Below, piece by piece: positions 27,836-36,828 of a DNA stretch of 64,000 nt (the first letter of the stretch is position 1; each line of letters opens with the position of its first letter). A program made the translations under genes and the position numbers. Source of the DNA: Janibacter alkaliphilus (GTDB lineage: Bacteria; Actinomycetota; Actinomycetes; Actinomycetales; Dermatophilaceae); NCBI RefSeq assembly GCF_013408565.1, contig NZ_JACBZX010000001.1, positions 2,666,001-2,730,000 on the forward strand, in the 5' to 3' direction. The notes beneath the pieces were generated by a model. The model searched no databases. It saw nothing but the letters and a program-made list of their open reading frames with translations, and was not told the DNA's origin.

Positions 27836-27871
27836 GCGTACGCTGTACGCACATGCGTGTACAGTGTACGC
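27836..27871. promoter_or_regulatory. 36-bp imperfect palindrome, putative TetR operator
   Basis: Left arm 27836-27850 and right arm 27857-27871 are inverted repeats with two mismatches around a six-base centre. Four GTAC cores fall within it. It ends exactly at the TetR ATG and covers TACAGT at 27860-27865, the -10 box of a leaderless start, so repressor binding would block its own gene; the exporter start is 62 bases away. Confidence 0.7.
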
Positions 27872-28570
27872 ATGCCCTCTCGACGACAGCAAGCGCGCAC
27901 CGCGTCACCGCTGACCACCGCGGCCATCGTCGACGCCGGCATCGAGCTGGCCGACACCGACGGGCTCGACGCACTCTCGATGCGTCGCCTGGCCGACCGG
28001 CTCGGCGTCGCCCCGATGTCGCTCTACCGGCACGTCGACACCAAGGACCAGCTGCTCGCCGCGATGACCGAGGAGATCGGCGACCGCTACCCCTATCCCC
28101 CGGTCGCCGGCACCGGCTGGACCTGGCGGGACCGCGTGCGAGTGGCCGGCGAGGTCGACTGGGAGCTCTACCGGGAGCACCCCTGGGTCGTGCTGGCCTA
28201 CGCCGTGCCCCGGTACGCCTTCGGGCCCAGCGGACTGGCCTGCCTGGCCTGGCTCGTCGAGGGTTTCACCGAGCTGGGCGTGACCACCGCGGAGGCGGCC
28301 GACCTCACGTTCGTCGTGTGGAGCCAGATCTCCGGTGCCGCGCTCCCCCTGGCCGGGCGCAGCCTCTTCGCCCCGGACCCCGGGACGAGCTCGGGCGACG
28401 GCCTGGCCGGCCTGCTCGACGGGCGGGTCGAGGCGCCCGACGCCCTGCTTGACCTCGTCGGCGGCAGCTGGCGGCCCGACCCGCAGCGTCAGCTGCGACA
28501 GGCGCTCGACGCACTCTGCGACGGCCTCGAGCAGCAGATCGGAGCGCGCGCGGCTCAGCCCCGGTCGTAG
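27872..28570 (+). CDS. TetR/AcrR family transcriptional regulator
   Basis: A 232-residue repressor. The N-terminal HTH is AIVDAGIELADTDGLDALSM followed by RRLADRLGVAPMSLYRHVDT. The C-terminal ligand domain has a TetR_C_11-like character (WVVLAYAVPRYAFGPSGL). ATG 27872 directly follows the palindromic operator, whose -10 box lies six bases upstream; the ATG at 27853 falls inside the operator. It most likely represses the divergent MFS exporter and itself. Its 3' end overlaps the convergent oxidoreductase gene by 16 bases. Confidence 0.9.
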   Translation: MPSRRQQARTASPLTTAAIVDAGIELADTDGLDALSMRRLADRLGVAPMSLYRHVDTKDQLLAAMTEEIGDRYPYPPVAGTGWTWRDRVRVAGEVDWELYREHPWVVLAYAVPRYAFGPSGLACLAWLVEGFTELGVTTAEAADLTFVVWSQISGAALPLAGRSLFAPDPGTSSGDGLAGLLDGRVEAPDALLDLVGGSWRPDPQRQLRQALDALCDGLEQQIGARAAQPRS

Positions 28571-29733
28571 ATCGTGCGGTAGTGCGCCAGCGCCACCCGA
28601 CGTGCCTCCGCGGGGTCCCAGGCGGCGAAGCGGTGCGGGTCGAGCGCGTCGGAGCCGGGCACCGGCGAGGACGCACCGGTCAGCTGTGCCGCGAGCACCT
28701 GCGCCGCACCGATCGCGTGCGTGACCCAGACCGCGGCGGCCACCCAGACCCGGTGCTCCCACCGGCCCACCAGGGGAAGGTTGTCCGGGGTGAGCGCGAA
28801 GATGCCGTCGAGGCGCTCGGTCGGCGCGAAGAGCTCGGGCCGGGCCAGCTGCGCGAGCCCGCGCTCGATGACGTCGTCGAAGCGCCCGTCCCACGGCACG
28901 TCTGCCCGCTCCAGCGCGGTGGTCTCGACCGGCGCGGGGTCGTGGTCGTAGCTGCCGACGCCCCACCGGTCGCCGTGCCACCGGGCGTAGAGGTGGTGCT
29001 CGGGCATCCGGACGAAGGGCTGAGCGCCCGGTGCCGGGACGTCTCGGGGGCCGTGGACGTAGGGATGGCGCACCGGGACGATCGGGACGTCCGGCCGGCC
29101 GCCGCCGAGGAGCCCCCCGGCCCAGATGCCGGTGCACACGACGACGTCCGCGGCGAGGATGCGCCGACCGTCGTCCAGCGCGACCCGCACGCCGTCCTCG
29201 AGCGGGTCCAGGGCGACGACGCGTCTGCCCCAGTCGATCGTGGCCCCCTGGGCGACCGCACGCTCGCGCAGCCGGCGGGTCACCTCGGTGGCGTCGACGG
29301 CGGCGTCCCGCGGGAAGAGCGCAGCCGCGGTGACGGCCTCAGGACGGACCACGTCGGGGGCGAGCCTGGCGGCCGCGGCCGGCTCGATCTCCTCGACGAC
29401 CAGCCACTGGGCGCGGGCCGCGGAGATCCGCTCAGGCAGCGCGACCGCCCCGGCAGCGGTCGTCATCACCTCCAGGCAGCCGGTCCGGGCGAAGGCGGCC
29501 GGGTCGTCGCCGACACGGTCCGCCAGCGCATCGGTGGTGGCGGTGGCCAGCGCCGTCGCGACCGGGCTCCCGCCGAACTCCCCGACGAACCCGGGAGCGT
29601 GCCCGGTGGAACCGACGAGCGACTCGTCGCCCGCATCGAGCAGGTGCACCGACCGGTGCTCCGCCAGCTCGGCGGCGACCGCCGTCCCCACGATCCCGGC
29701 ACCCACGACCAGGACGTCCGTGCGCGTCGTCAT
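28555..29733 (-). CDS. FAD-dependent oxidoreductase (D-amino acid/glycine oxidase, DAO family)
   Basis: A 392-residue flavoenzyme. The Rossmann motif is DVLVVGAGIVGTAVAAELAE, followed by HLLDAGD. RVVALDPLEDGVRVALDDGR, VVVCTGIWAGGLLGG and GIFALTPDNLPLVGR are DAO-family landmarks; the last is near the isoalloxazine. Such enzymes oxidise amines such as sarcosine, dimethylglycine or D-amino acids. ATG 29733 begins MTTRTDVLVVG. The exact substrate is unknown. Confidence 0.85.
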   Translation of the reverse strand: MTTRTDVLVVGAGIVGTAVAAELAEHRSVHLLDAGDESLVGSTGHAPGFVGEFGGSPVATALATATTDALADRVGDDPAAFARTGCLEVMTTAAGAVALPERISAARAQWLVVEEIEPAAAARLAPDVVRPEAVTAAALFPRDAAVDATEVTRRLRERAVAQGATIDWGRRVVALDPLEDGVRVALDDGRRILAADVVVCTGIWAGGLLGGGRPDVPIVPVRHPYVHGPRDVPAPGAQPFVRMPEHHLYARWHGDRWGVGSYDHDPAPVETTALERADVPWDGRFDDVIERGLAQLARPELFAPTERLDGIFALTPDNLPLVGRWEHRVWVAAAVWVTHAIGAAQVLAAQLTGASSPVPGSDALDPHRFAAWDPAEARRVALAHYRTIYDRG

Positions 29734-29778
29734 CCGAACCTCCCCGACACTCGTGACCGCCGCCCCTACGGTAAGCGC

Positions 29779-29814
29779 ATGCTTCCTGTCCGCGGCCGCC
29801 CCGCGCCACGATGA
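29779..29814 (+). CDS. Leaderless 11-codon upstream ORF overlapping the DUF2254 start
   Basis: ATG 29779 encodes MLPVRGRPAPR and its TGA (29812-29814) overlaps the ATG of the next gene (29811-29813). TACGGT at 29767-29772 ends six bases before it, so the transcript should begin at this ATG. There is no ribosome site for the main gene, which suggests translation by coupling. Whether the peptide itself matters is unknown. Confidence 0.5.
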   Translation: MLPVRGRPAPR

Positions 29815-31094
29815 CCTCTCTGGCACGGACCCTGGAGGACGTGCGCAGCATCGTCCCGCCGAGCCTGTGGGACCGCGCGTGGCGGCCCTTCTGGGTGCTG
29901 CCGCTGGTGATCAGCCTGGCCTGCGCGCTGGCCGGGATCTTCCTGCCGCAGGCCGAGCAGCCGATCACCGAGCACCTCCCCTTCGTCTTCGAGGGCGGAC
30001 CGGACGGCGCCCGCACGGTGCTCTCGACCATCGCCAGCGCGATGATCTCGGTCACCGGTCTCGTCTTCTCGATCACCATGGTCGTGCTGCAGCTGGCCAG
30101 CAGCCAGTTCACCCCGCGGGTGCTGTCCACCTTCCTCGCCAGCCGGGTCACCCAGACCACCCTCGGCGTCTTCACCGGCACCTTCATCTACGCCCTGGCC
30201 GTGCTGCGCTCGGTGCGCGGCGCGGACGCTCCCTTCGTACCGCAGCTGTCGGTGACCCTCGCCTTCGTCCTCGTGCTCGCCAGCGTGGCGATGTTCCTCG
30301 CCTTCATCCACCACATCACCACCTCGATCCAGGTCGCCCAGGTGATCGCCCGGATCGGGACCGCGGCCCGGCGGGCCGTCGACGACCTCTACCCGGAGCA
30401 GCCGGGATCCGGCCCGCAGGTCGCCTGGGAGGCGCCCACCGGCACCGAGCCACGCTGGCTGGACGCACGGGACCGGACCGGGCACGTCACCCACGTCGAC
30501 CACGAGCACCTCGTGACCACCGCGCAGGCCGCCGACGCGGTCGTCGAGATCCTCGTGCCGATCGGCGAGGTGGTCGTCGAGCGCCAGCCGCTGGCGCGCG
30601 TCTGGGGTCTGGAGAGCGACCTGGCCACCGGGGAGCTCTTCGACGACGTGCAGGCGAAGGAGAGCCGCAGCGTCGCCGGGTCGATGGCCGGGGACATCGG
30701 GATGGCCCGCGCGCGGAGCCAGGACCAGGACCTCGCGCTGAGCATCCGCCAGCTCGTCGACATCGCCGAGCGGGCCCTCTCCCCCGGCATCAACGACCCG
30801 ACCACCGCGGTGCAGGTGATCGACCAGCTGCACCGGATCCTGCGCCTGCTCGTCACCCGGGAGACGCCCAGCCCCTGCGTCGTCGACGAGGAGGGCACCG
30901 TGCGGGTGGTGCAGCCGGTCCGCAGCATCGGTTCGCTCATCGATCTGTCGGTCGAGGAGATCTGCCACTACGGCACCGGGTCGGTGCAGGTGCCGCGCCG
31001 GATGGAGGCGATGCTCACCGATCTGCGCCGTGCGGCCCGACCCGAGCAGCGCGAGCGGCTCGACCACTGGCTGGGCCGGCTGTCCGCGGACTGA
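29811..31094 (+). CDS. DUF2254 family membrane protein
   Basis: A 427-residue protein. It has hydrophobic helices at about residues 29-48 (LPLVISLACALAGIFLP), 68-95 (TIASAMISVTGLVFSITMVV), 115-135 and 150-170. The DUF2254 signatures LQLASSQFTPRVLSTFLASR and ALSPGINDPTTAVQVIDQL are present. Function is unknown; it is a predicted inner-membrane protein with a large cytoplasmic C-terminal half. Translation is probably coupled to the uORF at 29779. Confidence 0.85.
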   Translation: MTSLARTLEDVRSIVPPSLWDRAWRPFWVLPLVISLACALAGIFLPQAEQPITEHLPFVFEGGPDGARTVLSTIASAMISVTGLVFSITMVVLQLASSQFTPRVLSTFLASRVTQTTLGVFTGTFIYALAVLRSVRGADAPFVPQLSVTLAFVLVLASVAMFLAFIHHITTSIQVAQVIARIGTAARRAVDDLYPEQPGSGPQVAWEAPTGTEPRWLDARDRTGHVTHVDHEHLVTTAQAADAVVEILVPIGEVVVERQPLARVWGLESDLATGELFDDVQAKESRSVAGSMAGDIGMARARSQDQDLALSIRQLVDIAERALSPGINDPTTAVQVIDQLHRILRLLVTRETPSPCVVDEEGTVRVVQPVRSIGSLIDLSVEEICHYGTGSVQVPRRMEAMLTDLRRAARPEQRERLDHWLGRLSAD

Positions 31095-31143
31095 CCCGTG
31101 GTCGGCGGGTGAGAGGCGGGGGACGTCCCTCGGCGGTCCCGGG

Positions 31144-32862
31144 TCAGGCGGCGTGGTACTCGGCCATCGGGTCCTCGAGCACGACCACCTCGCCGCCCTG
31201 ACGGGTGATCAGCAGCTGCTCCGGCGAGACCGTGTAGATGTAGCCACGGTTGCTGACCTGCCAGGCGTTGGCCACCGGCCGGACCGGGTCCAGCTCGATG
31301 CTGCCGCTGCTCGTGACGCCCTTGTAGTAGACCGGGCCGCGCAGGTAGACCTCGCAGACGACGACCGTCCTCCCGCCGGCGGTGCGGCCGGCGACCAGGG
31401 CCCGGTCGTCGGCGTTGCACCGCGCCGCGCCCGAGGCGGTCCATCCCTGCCAGTCGTAGCCGGACCCGGCGGCGATCGTCGGCCCGACGCCGGCGGCCGA
31501 GCCGTCCGCCTCACCGGTCGAGGCCGGGGCTGAGGCCGCCGGGGTGGAGCCGCTGCTCGTGGGCGACGTGCTGGTCGCCGCCGAGGTGCTCGTCGCCGAC
31601 GGTGCGCTGGTTGCTGACGTGCTGGGCGTCGTGGTCTCGGTCGTCGTGGTGGTCGACGAGGTCGACGTCCTGCGCGAGCTCACCTCGGTCGGGGAGTTGC
31701 TCGGTCCTCGCGACCTCGTGCCCGACCCGGCCACGGAGCGACCCGGGCTCTGCGCGGTCGCCGCACCCGATCCCTCGCCGGCCGCGACCTGTCCTGGCTC
31801 GTCGCCGCTCAGGGCCCGCACCGCTGCGACCCCGGCGGCGCCGAGCAGCACGGCGGCCAGGACCAGGGCGACCACGAGCGCTGTCCGCGGGCCGTCCCGG
31901 CGCGGCGCGGACCGCGCGCCGACCAGCGCGCCCGCGCCGCCGGGGGTCGCGTCCGGGGAGCCGCCCCCCGCGACCCCGATGCCGGTGGAGCCAGGCGCCG
32001 AGCGCGTGGCCACCGCGGCAAGGGCCTCGCCCGGGTACGGCATCTCGGTGCACAGCACCGCCGCCAGGTCGGCCGTCATCGCATGCGCGCTCGGGTAGCG
32101 CTGGGTGGGGTCCTTGGCCATCGCCCGGCCGACGACCGCGTTGACCGCGGGCGGGAGCTCCGGCCGCAGGGTGGTCGCCGGGATGGGTTCCTCGTGCCGG
32201 TGCGCGCTCATGGTCGCCGACGCCGAGCCCCGCTCGAAGGGGACCCGCCCGGTGAGCATCTCGTAGAGCAGGCAGCCCAGGGCGTAGGTGTCGGAGGCGG
32301 CCTCGACCGGCGACGTCCCGGCGCGTTCAGGTGCGGTGTAGGCCAGCGTCGCTCCCCCGCCACCGGCCGGGTCCGGCGGCCGGCCCGCGTCGGCCGCGCC
32401 GAGGCCGGAGAGGGCGACGACCCCGGTGGGCAGGACGAGCACGGCGTCGGGCCGCAGGTCGCCGTGGGTCAGGCCGGCCCGGTGGACCGCGTCGAGGGCG
32501 TCGCCGAGCTGACGCACGACGTCGAGGGCGACCTCGGGCGCGAGCCGGCCCTGCTGGCGCAGCAGCATCCCGAGGTCGGTCCCGTCGACGAGCCGCATGT
32601 CCAGGTAGGCCTGGCCGTCGATCTCACCGACCTCGTGGATCGGCACGAGATAGGGGTTCTGCACCTGGGCGGCGAGCCGCGCCTCGCGCAGCCGACGCTC
32701 CTGGTCTGCCGGGTCGGTCGTCGGGTCGAGCAGCCGCAGCGCCACGGTCCGCTCGCGCTGCCGGTCGTAGGCCTCGTAGAGCTCGCCCGCGCGGCCGCGC
32801 CCGACGAGCCGACGCAGCTCGTACTGGCCCAGCGTCGAGCCGGCCCGCCCCTGCCCGGTCAC
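31144..32862 (-). CDS. Membrane-anchored serine/threonine pseudokinase
   Basis: A 572-residue protein. Residues 12-275 form a Hanks-type kinase fold: glycine loop LVGRGRAGELYEAYD, catalytic-loop region THGDLRPDAVLV, and APERAGTSPVEAASDTYALG in the C-lobe. The ATP-positioning lysine of the VAIK motif is Arg43 (VALRLL), DFG is replaced by GLG near residue 153, and HRD is HGD with the asparagine lost. Catalysis is therefore doubtful. A transmembrane helix lies near 328-350, then a Ser/Thr-rich linker (about 385-460) and a 110-residue extracellular domain. It is probably a scaffold or sensor. Confidence 0.85.
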   Translation of the reverse strand: MTGQGRAGSTLGQYELRRLVGRGRAGELYEAYDRQRERTVALRLLDPTTDPADQERRLREARLAAQVQNPYLVPIHEVGEIDGQAYLDMRLVDGTDLGMLLRQQGRLAPEVALDVVRQLGDALDAVHRAGLTHGDLRPDAVLVLPTGVVALSGLGAADAGRPPDPAGGGGATLAYTAPERAGTSPVEAASDTYALGCLLYEMLTGRVPFERGSASATMSAHRHEEPIPATTLRPELPPAVNAVVGRAMAKDPTQRYPSAHAMTADLAAVLCTEMPYPGEALAAVATRSAPGSTGIGVAGGGSPDATPGGAGALVGARSAPRRDGPRTALVVALVLAAVLLGAAGVAAVRALSGDEPGQVAAGEGSGAATAQSPGRSVAGSGTRSRGPSNSPTEVSSRRTSTSSTTTTTETTTPSTSATSAPSATSTSAATSTSPTSSGSTPAASAPASTGEADGSAAGVGPTIAAGSGYDWQGWTASGAARCNADDRALVAGRTAGGRTVVVCEVYLRGPVYYKGVTSSGSIELDPVRPVANAWQVSNRGYIYTVSPEQLLITRQGGEVVVLEDPMAEYHAA

Positions 32863-33003
32863 ACCCCTGCTCCCTTCGTCCCGGCACTCGTCGTGGCAGC
32901 CTACGTCGCCTCATGACCAGCGCCGAACGGCTAGCGTGGTCGAGATCAGATCGACGCATCCACCGCGACAGCCGCGTGGAGCAACCACTGCGAAGGAGGG
33001 GGC

Positions 33004-33753
33004 ATGGCACCGATCGCCCTGGTCACCGGCGCGAGCTCCGGGATCGGCGCCGCCACGGCACGGCGGCTGGCCGAGGACGGCTACGAGGTGGTGGTCGCCG
33101 CCCGGCGCGGCATCCGCTGCGAGCAGCTGGCCGAGGAGATCGGCGGCCGGGCTCTGCGCCTGGACGTCACCGACGAGCGCTCGGTGGACGCCCTGGTCGA
33201 GGCGGTGCCCCGGCTGGACGTCCTGGTCAACAACGCCGGCGCCGCCCTGGGTGCCGAGTCGGTCGAGGGGGCCGACCCCGAGGACTGGCAGCGGATGTAC
33301 GACCTCAACGTCATCGGCACCCTGCGGGTCGTGCAGGCCATGCTGCCGGCGCTGCGCGCCGAGGGAGGCGGCACCATCGTCACCGTCACCTCGACCGCCG
33401 GGTCGGTGGCCTACGAGGGCGGCGGTGGCTACTGCGCCTCGAAGTTCGGCGAGCGGGCCCTCGTCGACACCCTCCGGCTGGAGCTGAGCGGGCACCCGGT
33501 CCGGGTCATCGACATCGCTCCCGGCATGGTCAAGACCGAGGGGTTCGCGCTGACCCGCTACCGCGGCGACGAGGCCGCCGCGAAGCGGGTCTACGAGGGC
33601 GTGGACTCGCCGCTGACCGCCGAGGACGTCGCCGAGTGCATCGGCTTCGCCTGCGGGCTGCCGCTGCACGTCAACGTCGACCGGCTGGTGGTGCGGCCGC
33701 TGGCCCAGGCGGCCCAGCACAAGGTGCACCGCGGGCCGCTCATCCCGCGCTGA
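33004..33753 (+). CDS. SDR family NAD(P)-dependent oxidoreductase
   Basis: A 249-residue classical short-chain dehydrogenase. Cofactor motif: ALVTGASSGIGAATARRLAE; structural motif LVNNAGAAL; catalytic Ser and Tyr-Lys in TVTSTAGSVAY and GGYCASKFGERALV; PGMVKTEGF follows. The set resembles the serine 3-dehydrogenase/YdfG-like group that acts on hydroxy acids, but the substrate is not determined. GAAGGAGGGGG precedes the ATG. A TAGCGT box near 32931 could be its -10. Confidence 0.88.
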   Translation: MAPIALVTGASSGIGAATARRLAEDGYEVVVAARRGIRCEQLAEEIGGRALRLDVTDERSVDALVEAVPRLDVLVNNAGAALGAESVEGADPEDWQRMYDLNVIGTLRVVQAMLPALRAEGGGTIVTVTSTAGSVAYEGGGGYCASKFGERALVDTLRLELSGHPVRVIDIAPGMVKTEGFALTRYRGDEAAAKRVYEGVDSPLTAEDVAECIGFACGLPLHVNVDRLVVRPLAQAAQHKVHRGPLIPR

Positions 33754-33826
33754 GCAACCCCTCCCACCAGCGGCGACCTCTGCGTACACTCGCCTGGTCT
33801 CACCACGCGCCGAGGGGTCTTCGCCG

Positions 33827-35200
33827 ATGTTCATGCTGTCCTCACCGTGGGTCCGTCGCGGCCGCTGCACGCTCCTCTCGGCCACCGCCCTGACCCTCGT
33901 GCTGGCGACCCCGGCCCTCGCCGAGCCGGGCGATCCGACCCCGTCGCCCTCCGGGTCTGCCACGAGCAGCCCCGCCGCCGAGACGGACCCGACCTCCGCC
34001 GGCTCGCCCACGTCTGGCACCGGCACGAGCAGCGACCCCTGGGCCTACGACGGCCCGGACGCGGCCGGCGACCAGCCGTTGTCCGCCACGGACGTCGACG
34101 CGCAGGTCGAGGAGGCCCGGCGGCTGGCTGACGAGCTGCTGGCCGACGACCGGGAGATCGCTGCCGCGGTCTCCGAGCTGCGCCGCTACTCCAAGCAGGC
34201 CAACGACCAGCTGCAGGCCTACGCCACCGCCCGGGACGACCTGCGGGAGGCCGAGGCCGAGGCGAAGTCCGCCGAGGAGGCTCTCGACCGGCTCAAGGAC
34301 CGGCTCAGCAAGGGCCGGCAGGACCTGCGTGACTGGGCCTCGAGCACCTACACCCACGCCGGCGGCTACTCCGACGCGCTCGTCCTGGCCGACTCCCTCG
34401 GCCAGGACCCCGGCCAGATGAGCTCCTCGGTCAGCGACCTCAGCTATCTCACCGACGACCGGATGCACGGGGTCTCGCTGCTGCGCGAGGACACCGAGAC
34501 CCAGGCCTCGCTGACCGCCTCCAAGGAGAAGGCGGAGAAGACCGCCGCGCGGGCGGAGAAGCGGGCGGCCACCGCCAAGGGCAAGGCCGACGACGCCGTC
34601 AGCGAGCGCAAGGACCGGCTGGACGAGCTGCGCGAGGAGCACGCCGAGCAGCTCGAGGACGCCGGGCCGGTCGCCCAGGCGCTGCTCGGGGTGGCCGACG
34701 ACGGAGCCAAGGACGCGCAGGAGGCGCTCACCGACGCGATGGCCGAGTCCGGCGAGGACGTCAGCGACCTCGAGGGCCTGGAGCCGTGCTCGGACAACGA
34801 GGACGTCTACCCCAACGGGCAGATCCCGCCCGGCGGGCTGTGCGCGCTGACCACGGCCTCGGGCGAGTCGCTGCGGCCCGAGGCGGCGGCCGCCTTCGAC
34901 GCGATGAGCACCGCCTACGAGCGGGACACCGGCTCGCCGCTGTGCGTCACCGACAGCTACCGCTCCTACCCCGAGCAGGTCGTCCTCAAGGAGCAGAAGG
35001 GCCGCTGGGCGGCGACCCCGGGGCAGAGCAACCACGGCTTCGGCCTGGCCGTGGACCTGTGCGGCGGGGTGAACACCTTCGGTCACCCGGCGCACCTGTG
35101 GATGCAGCAGAACGCGCCGCTCTACGGCTGGTTCCACCCGGAGTGGGCGGCGGCCGGCGGCTCGCTGCCCGAGCCGTGGCACTGGGAGTTCGCCGGCTGA
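33827..35200 (+). CDS. Secreted coiled-coil D-Ala-D-Ala carboxypeptidase (VanY-like, peptidase M15B)
   Basis: A 457-residue secreted protein. A signal peptide (CTLLSATALTLVLATPALA) is followed by a Pro/Ser/Thr-rich linker. Residues about 90-300 form a long coiled coil of PcsB type. The M15B domain at the C-terminus has TDSYRSYPEQVVLKE, the zinc motif SNHGFGLAVDLCGG and EPWHWEF with the third metal histidine. It trims peptidoglycan stem peptides; the coiled coil suggests control by a membrane partner such as FtsEX. TACACT near 33786 is a likely -10 box. Confidence 0.87.
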   Translation: MFMLSSPWVRRGRCTLLSATALTLVLATPALAEPGDPTPSPSGSATSSPAAETDPTSAGSPTSGTGTSSDPWAYDGPDAAGDQPLSATDVDAQVEEARRLADELLADDREIAAAVSELRRYSKQANDQLQAYATARDDLREAEAEAKSAEEALDRLKDRLSKGRQDLRDWASSTYTHAGGYSDALVLADSLGQDPGQMSSSVSDLSYLTDDRMHGVSLLREDTETQASLTASKEKAEKTAARAEKRAATAKGKADDAVSERKDRLDELREEHAEQLEDAGPVAQALLGVADDGAKDAQEALTDAMAESGEDVSDLEGLEPCSDNEDVYPNGQIPPGGLCALTTASGESLRPEAAAAFDAMSTAYERDTGSPLCVTDSYRSYPEQVVLKEQKGRWAATPGQSNHGFGLAVDLCGGVNTFGHPAHLWMQQNAPLYGWFHPEWAAAGGSLPEPWHWEFAG

Positions 35201-35249
35201 TCGCCGGCCGAGCCTGCGCGGTCGTCAGCACCGCCGGGGCCGACGTCGG

Positions 35250-36620
35250 TCAGTCGGCGGTGACCGAGTGACCGTCGTGCTCGTGCACCGGCAGCATGAC
35301 CAGCAGCCCGGCCAGCAGGACCAGGCCGATACCGAGGATGCCCCAGTACTGGGTGTTGTTCTCCCCGGTGATCCAGGCCCCGAGCGCGACGAAGATGCCG
35401 AAGGCGGCCGGCGAGAGGAAGGACACGACCCGGCCGGTGGTCGCGTAGAGCCCGAAGATCTCCCCGCTGCGACCCTCGGGGATCACCCGGGCGAGGAAGC
35501 TGCGGGAGGCCGCCTGCGCCGGTCCGACGAAGGCGGTCATCGCGAGCCCCAGCGCCCAGAAGACGCCGGTGCCCGCGTCGTGCAGCACGAAGATCGCCAG
35601 ACCGATGACCACGAGGGCACCGAGCGAGATGATGATCACCCGCTTGGGTCCCACCCGGTCGTCGAGCAGGCCGAAGGCCATGGTGCTCAGCCCGGCGACG
35701 ATGTTCGCGGCCGCCCCGAAGATGATGACGTCGCCGGCGCTCAGCCCGAAGGTGCCGGCGGCCAGCACCCCGCCGTAGAGGAAGACCCCGGCCAGGCCGT
35801 CCCGGTAGAGCGCCGAGGCGAGCAGGAAGTAGACGGTGTGCCGCGAGCTCGACCACAGCCGTCGCAGCGACTGCCACAGCAGCCGGTAGCTCTCCGCGAC
35901 GCCGATCCGCGGGACGGCCTCGGTCCGGGGCGGGTCCTTGAGCACGGCGAAGGCCGGCAGGGTGAAGAGCAGGATCCACAGCCCGCAGACGAGCATCGAG
36001 ACCCGGATGTCCATGCCGTCGTCGCCGGTCACTCCGAAGAGGCCGACCTCCGGCTGGATGAAGGCCAGGTAGATCAGCAGCAGCACGATGATGCCGCCGA
36101 GGTAGCCCATCCCCCACCCGAAGCCGGAGACCCGGCCCACGGTGCGCCCGGAGGCCACCTGGTCGATCGAGGCGTTGTAGTTGACGCCGGCGATCTCGGA
36201 GACGATCGAGCCGGCGCCGAGCAGCGCCAGGCCGATCCACAGGAAGGACTCCTCGGGCCGGACGAAGAAGAGCGATGCGGACAGCGCGGCCAGCACCCAC
36301 GTCTGGATCCGCAGGTTGCGCACCGTGCGCCCGGTGCGGTCGGAGTTCTGCCCCAGCACCGGGGCGATCGCCGCGACCAGCAGACCGGCGATGCTCGTGG
36401 CGACCGACAGCGCCATCGAGGTGGTGTTCTCGTCGCCGAAGGCCTCGCTGGTGAGGTACACCGAGAAGACGAAGGTCGTGATGACCGTGTTGAAGGGCTG
36501 GGCACCCCAGTCCCACATCGACCAGCCGAGGACACGCAGCCAGGACGTCCTGCCCGGGTCGGCCTCGAGCGCGGGACGTCGCGGCAGGGGCCGACCCGTG
36601 TCGGCAGCGGTGTCGCTCAC
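35250..36620 (-). CDS. MFS transporter, UMF1 (Atg22-like) family
   Basis: A 456-residue protein with about 12 membrane helices. The N-terminal SMWDWGAQPFNTVITTFVFS is the hallmark of the UMF1/Atg22 family, followed by INYNASI-like segment and MFS motifs such as AASRSFLARVIPEGRSGEIFG. Fungal relatives export vacuolar amino acids, but bacterial substrates are unknown. GTG 36620 has TAGCCT eight bases upstream, indicating a leaderless mRNA. It is divergent from rbpA, 208 bases away. Confidence 0.85.
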   Translation of the reverse strand: MSDTAADTGRPLPRRPALEADPGRTSWLRVLGWSMWDWGAQPFNTVITTFVFSVYLTSEAFGDENTTSMALSVATSIAGLLVAAIAPVLGQNSDRTGRTVRNLRIQTWVLAALSASLFFVRPEESFLWIGLALLGAGSIVSEIAGVNYNASIDQVASGRTVGRVSGFGWGMGYLGGIIVLLLIYLAFIQPEVGLFGVTGDDGMDIRVSMLVCGLWILLFTLPAFAVLKDPPRTEAVPRIGVAESYRLLWQSLRRLWSSSRHTVYFLLASALYRDGLAGVFLYGGVLAAGTFGLSAGDVIIFGAAANIVAGLSTMAFGLLDDRVGPKRVIIISLGALVVIGLAIFVLHDAGTGVFWALGLAMTAFVGPAQAASRSFLARVIPEGRSGEIFGLYATTGRVVSFLSPAAFGIFVALGAWITGENNTQYWGILGIGLVLLAGLLVMLPVHEHDGHSVTAD

Positions 36621-36744
36621 GATGTGGAAGGCTACCGCCCGGTCAGTCCGCCCTTGCGCATCCTGCAGAACTGGTGATGTCTCCGCAGGTGAGCAGCATC
36701 ACACCCTGGTGGCCGACGCAGCGCCAGATCGGTGCCACCGCGTC

Positions 36745-36770
36745 GGAACACGTGACGCCGGTACGGCGTT
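36745..36770 (+). promoter_or_regulatory. SigR/SigH-type promoter of rbpA
   Basis: GGAAC at 36745-36749 and GTT at 36768-36770 are separated by 18 bases, matching the GGAA(T)-N18/19-GTT pattern of actinobacterial SigR/SigH promoters. It lies about 60 bases before the rbpA ATG. rbpA is a known SigR-regulon member in Streptomyces, which agrees. Confidence 0.65.
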
Positions 36771-36828
36771 GGACCGAGGTGAGTCAGCGTGCAGGGGCGC
36801 GACATCTCAAGCATTCAGGAGGACGTCA

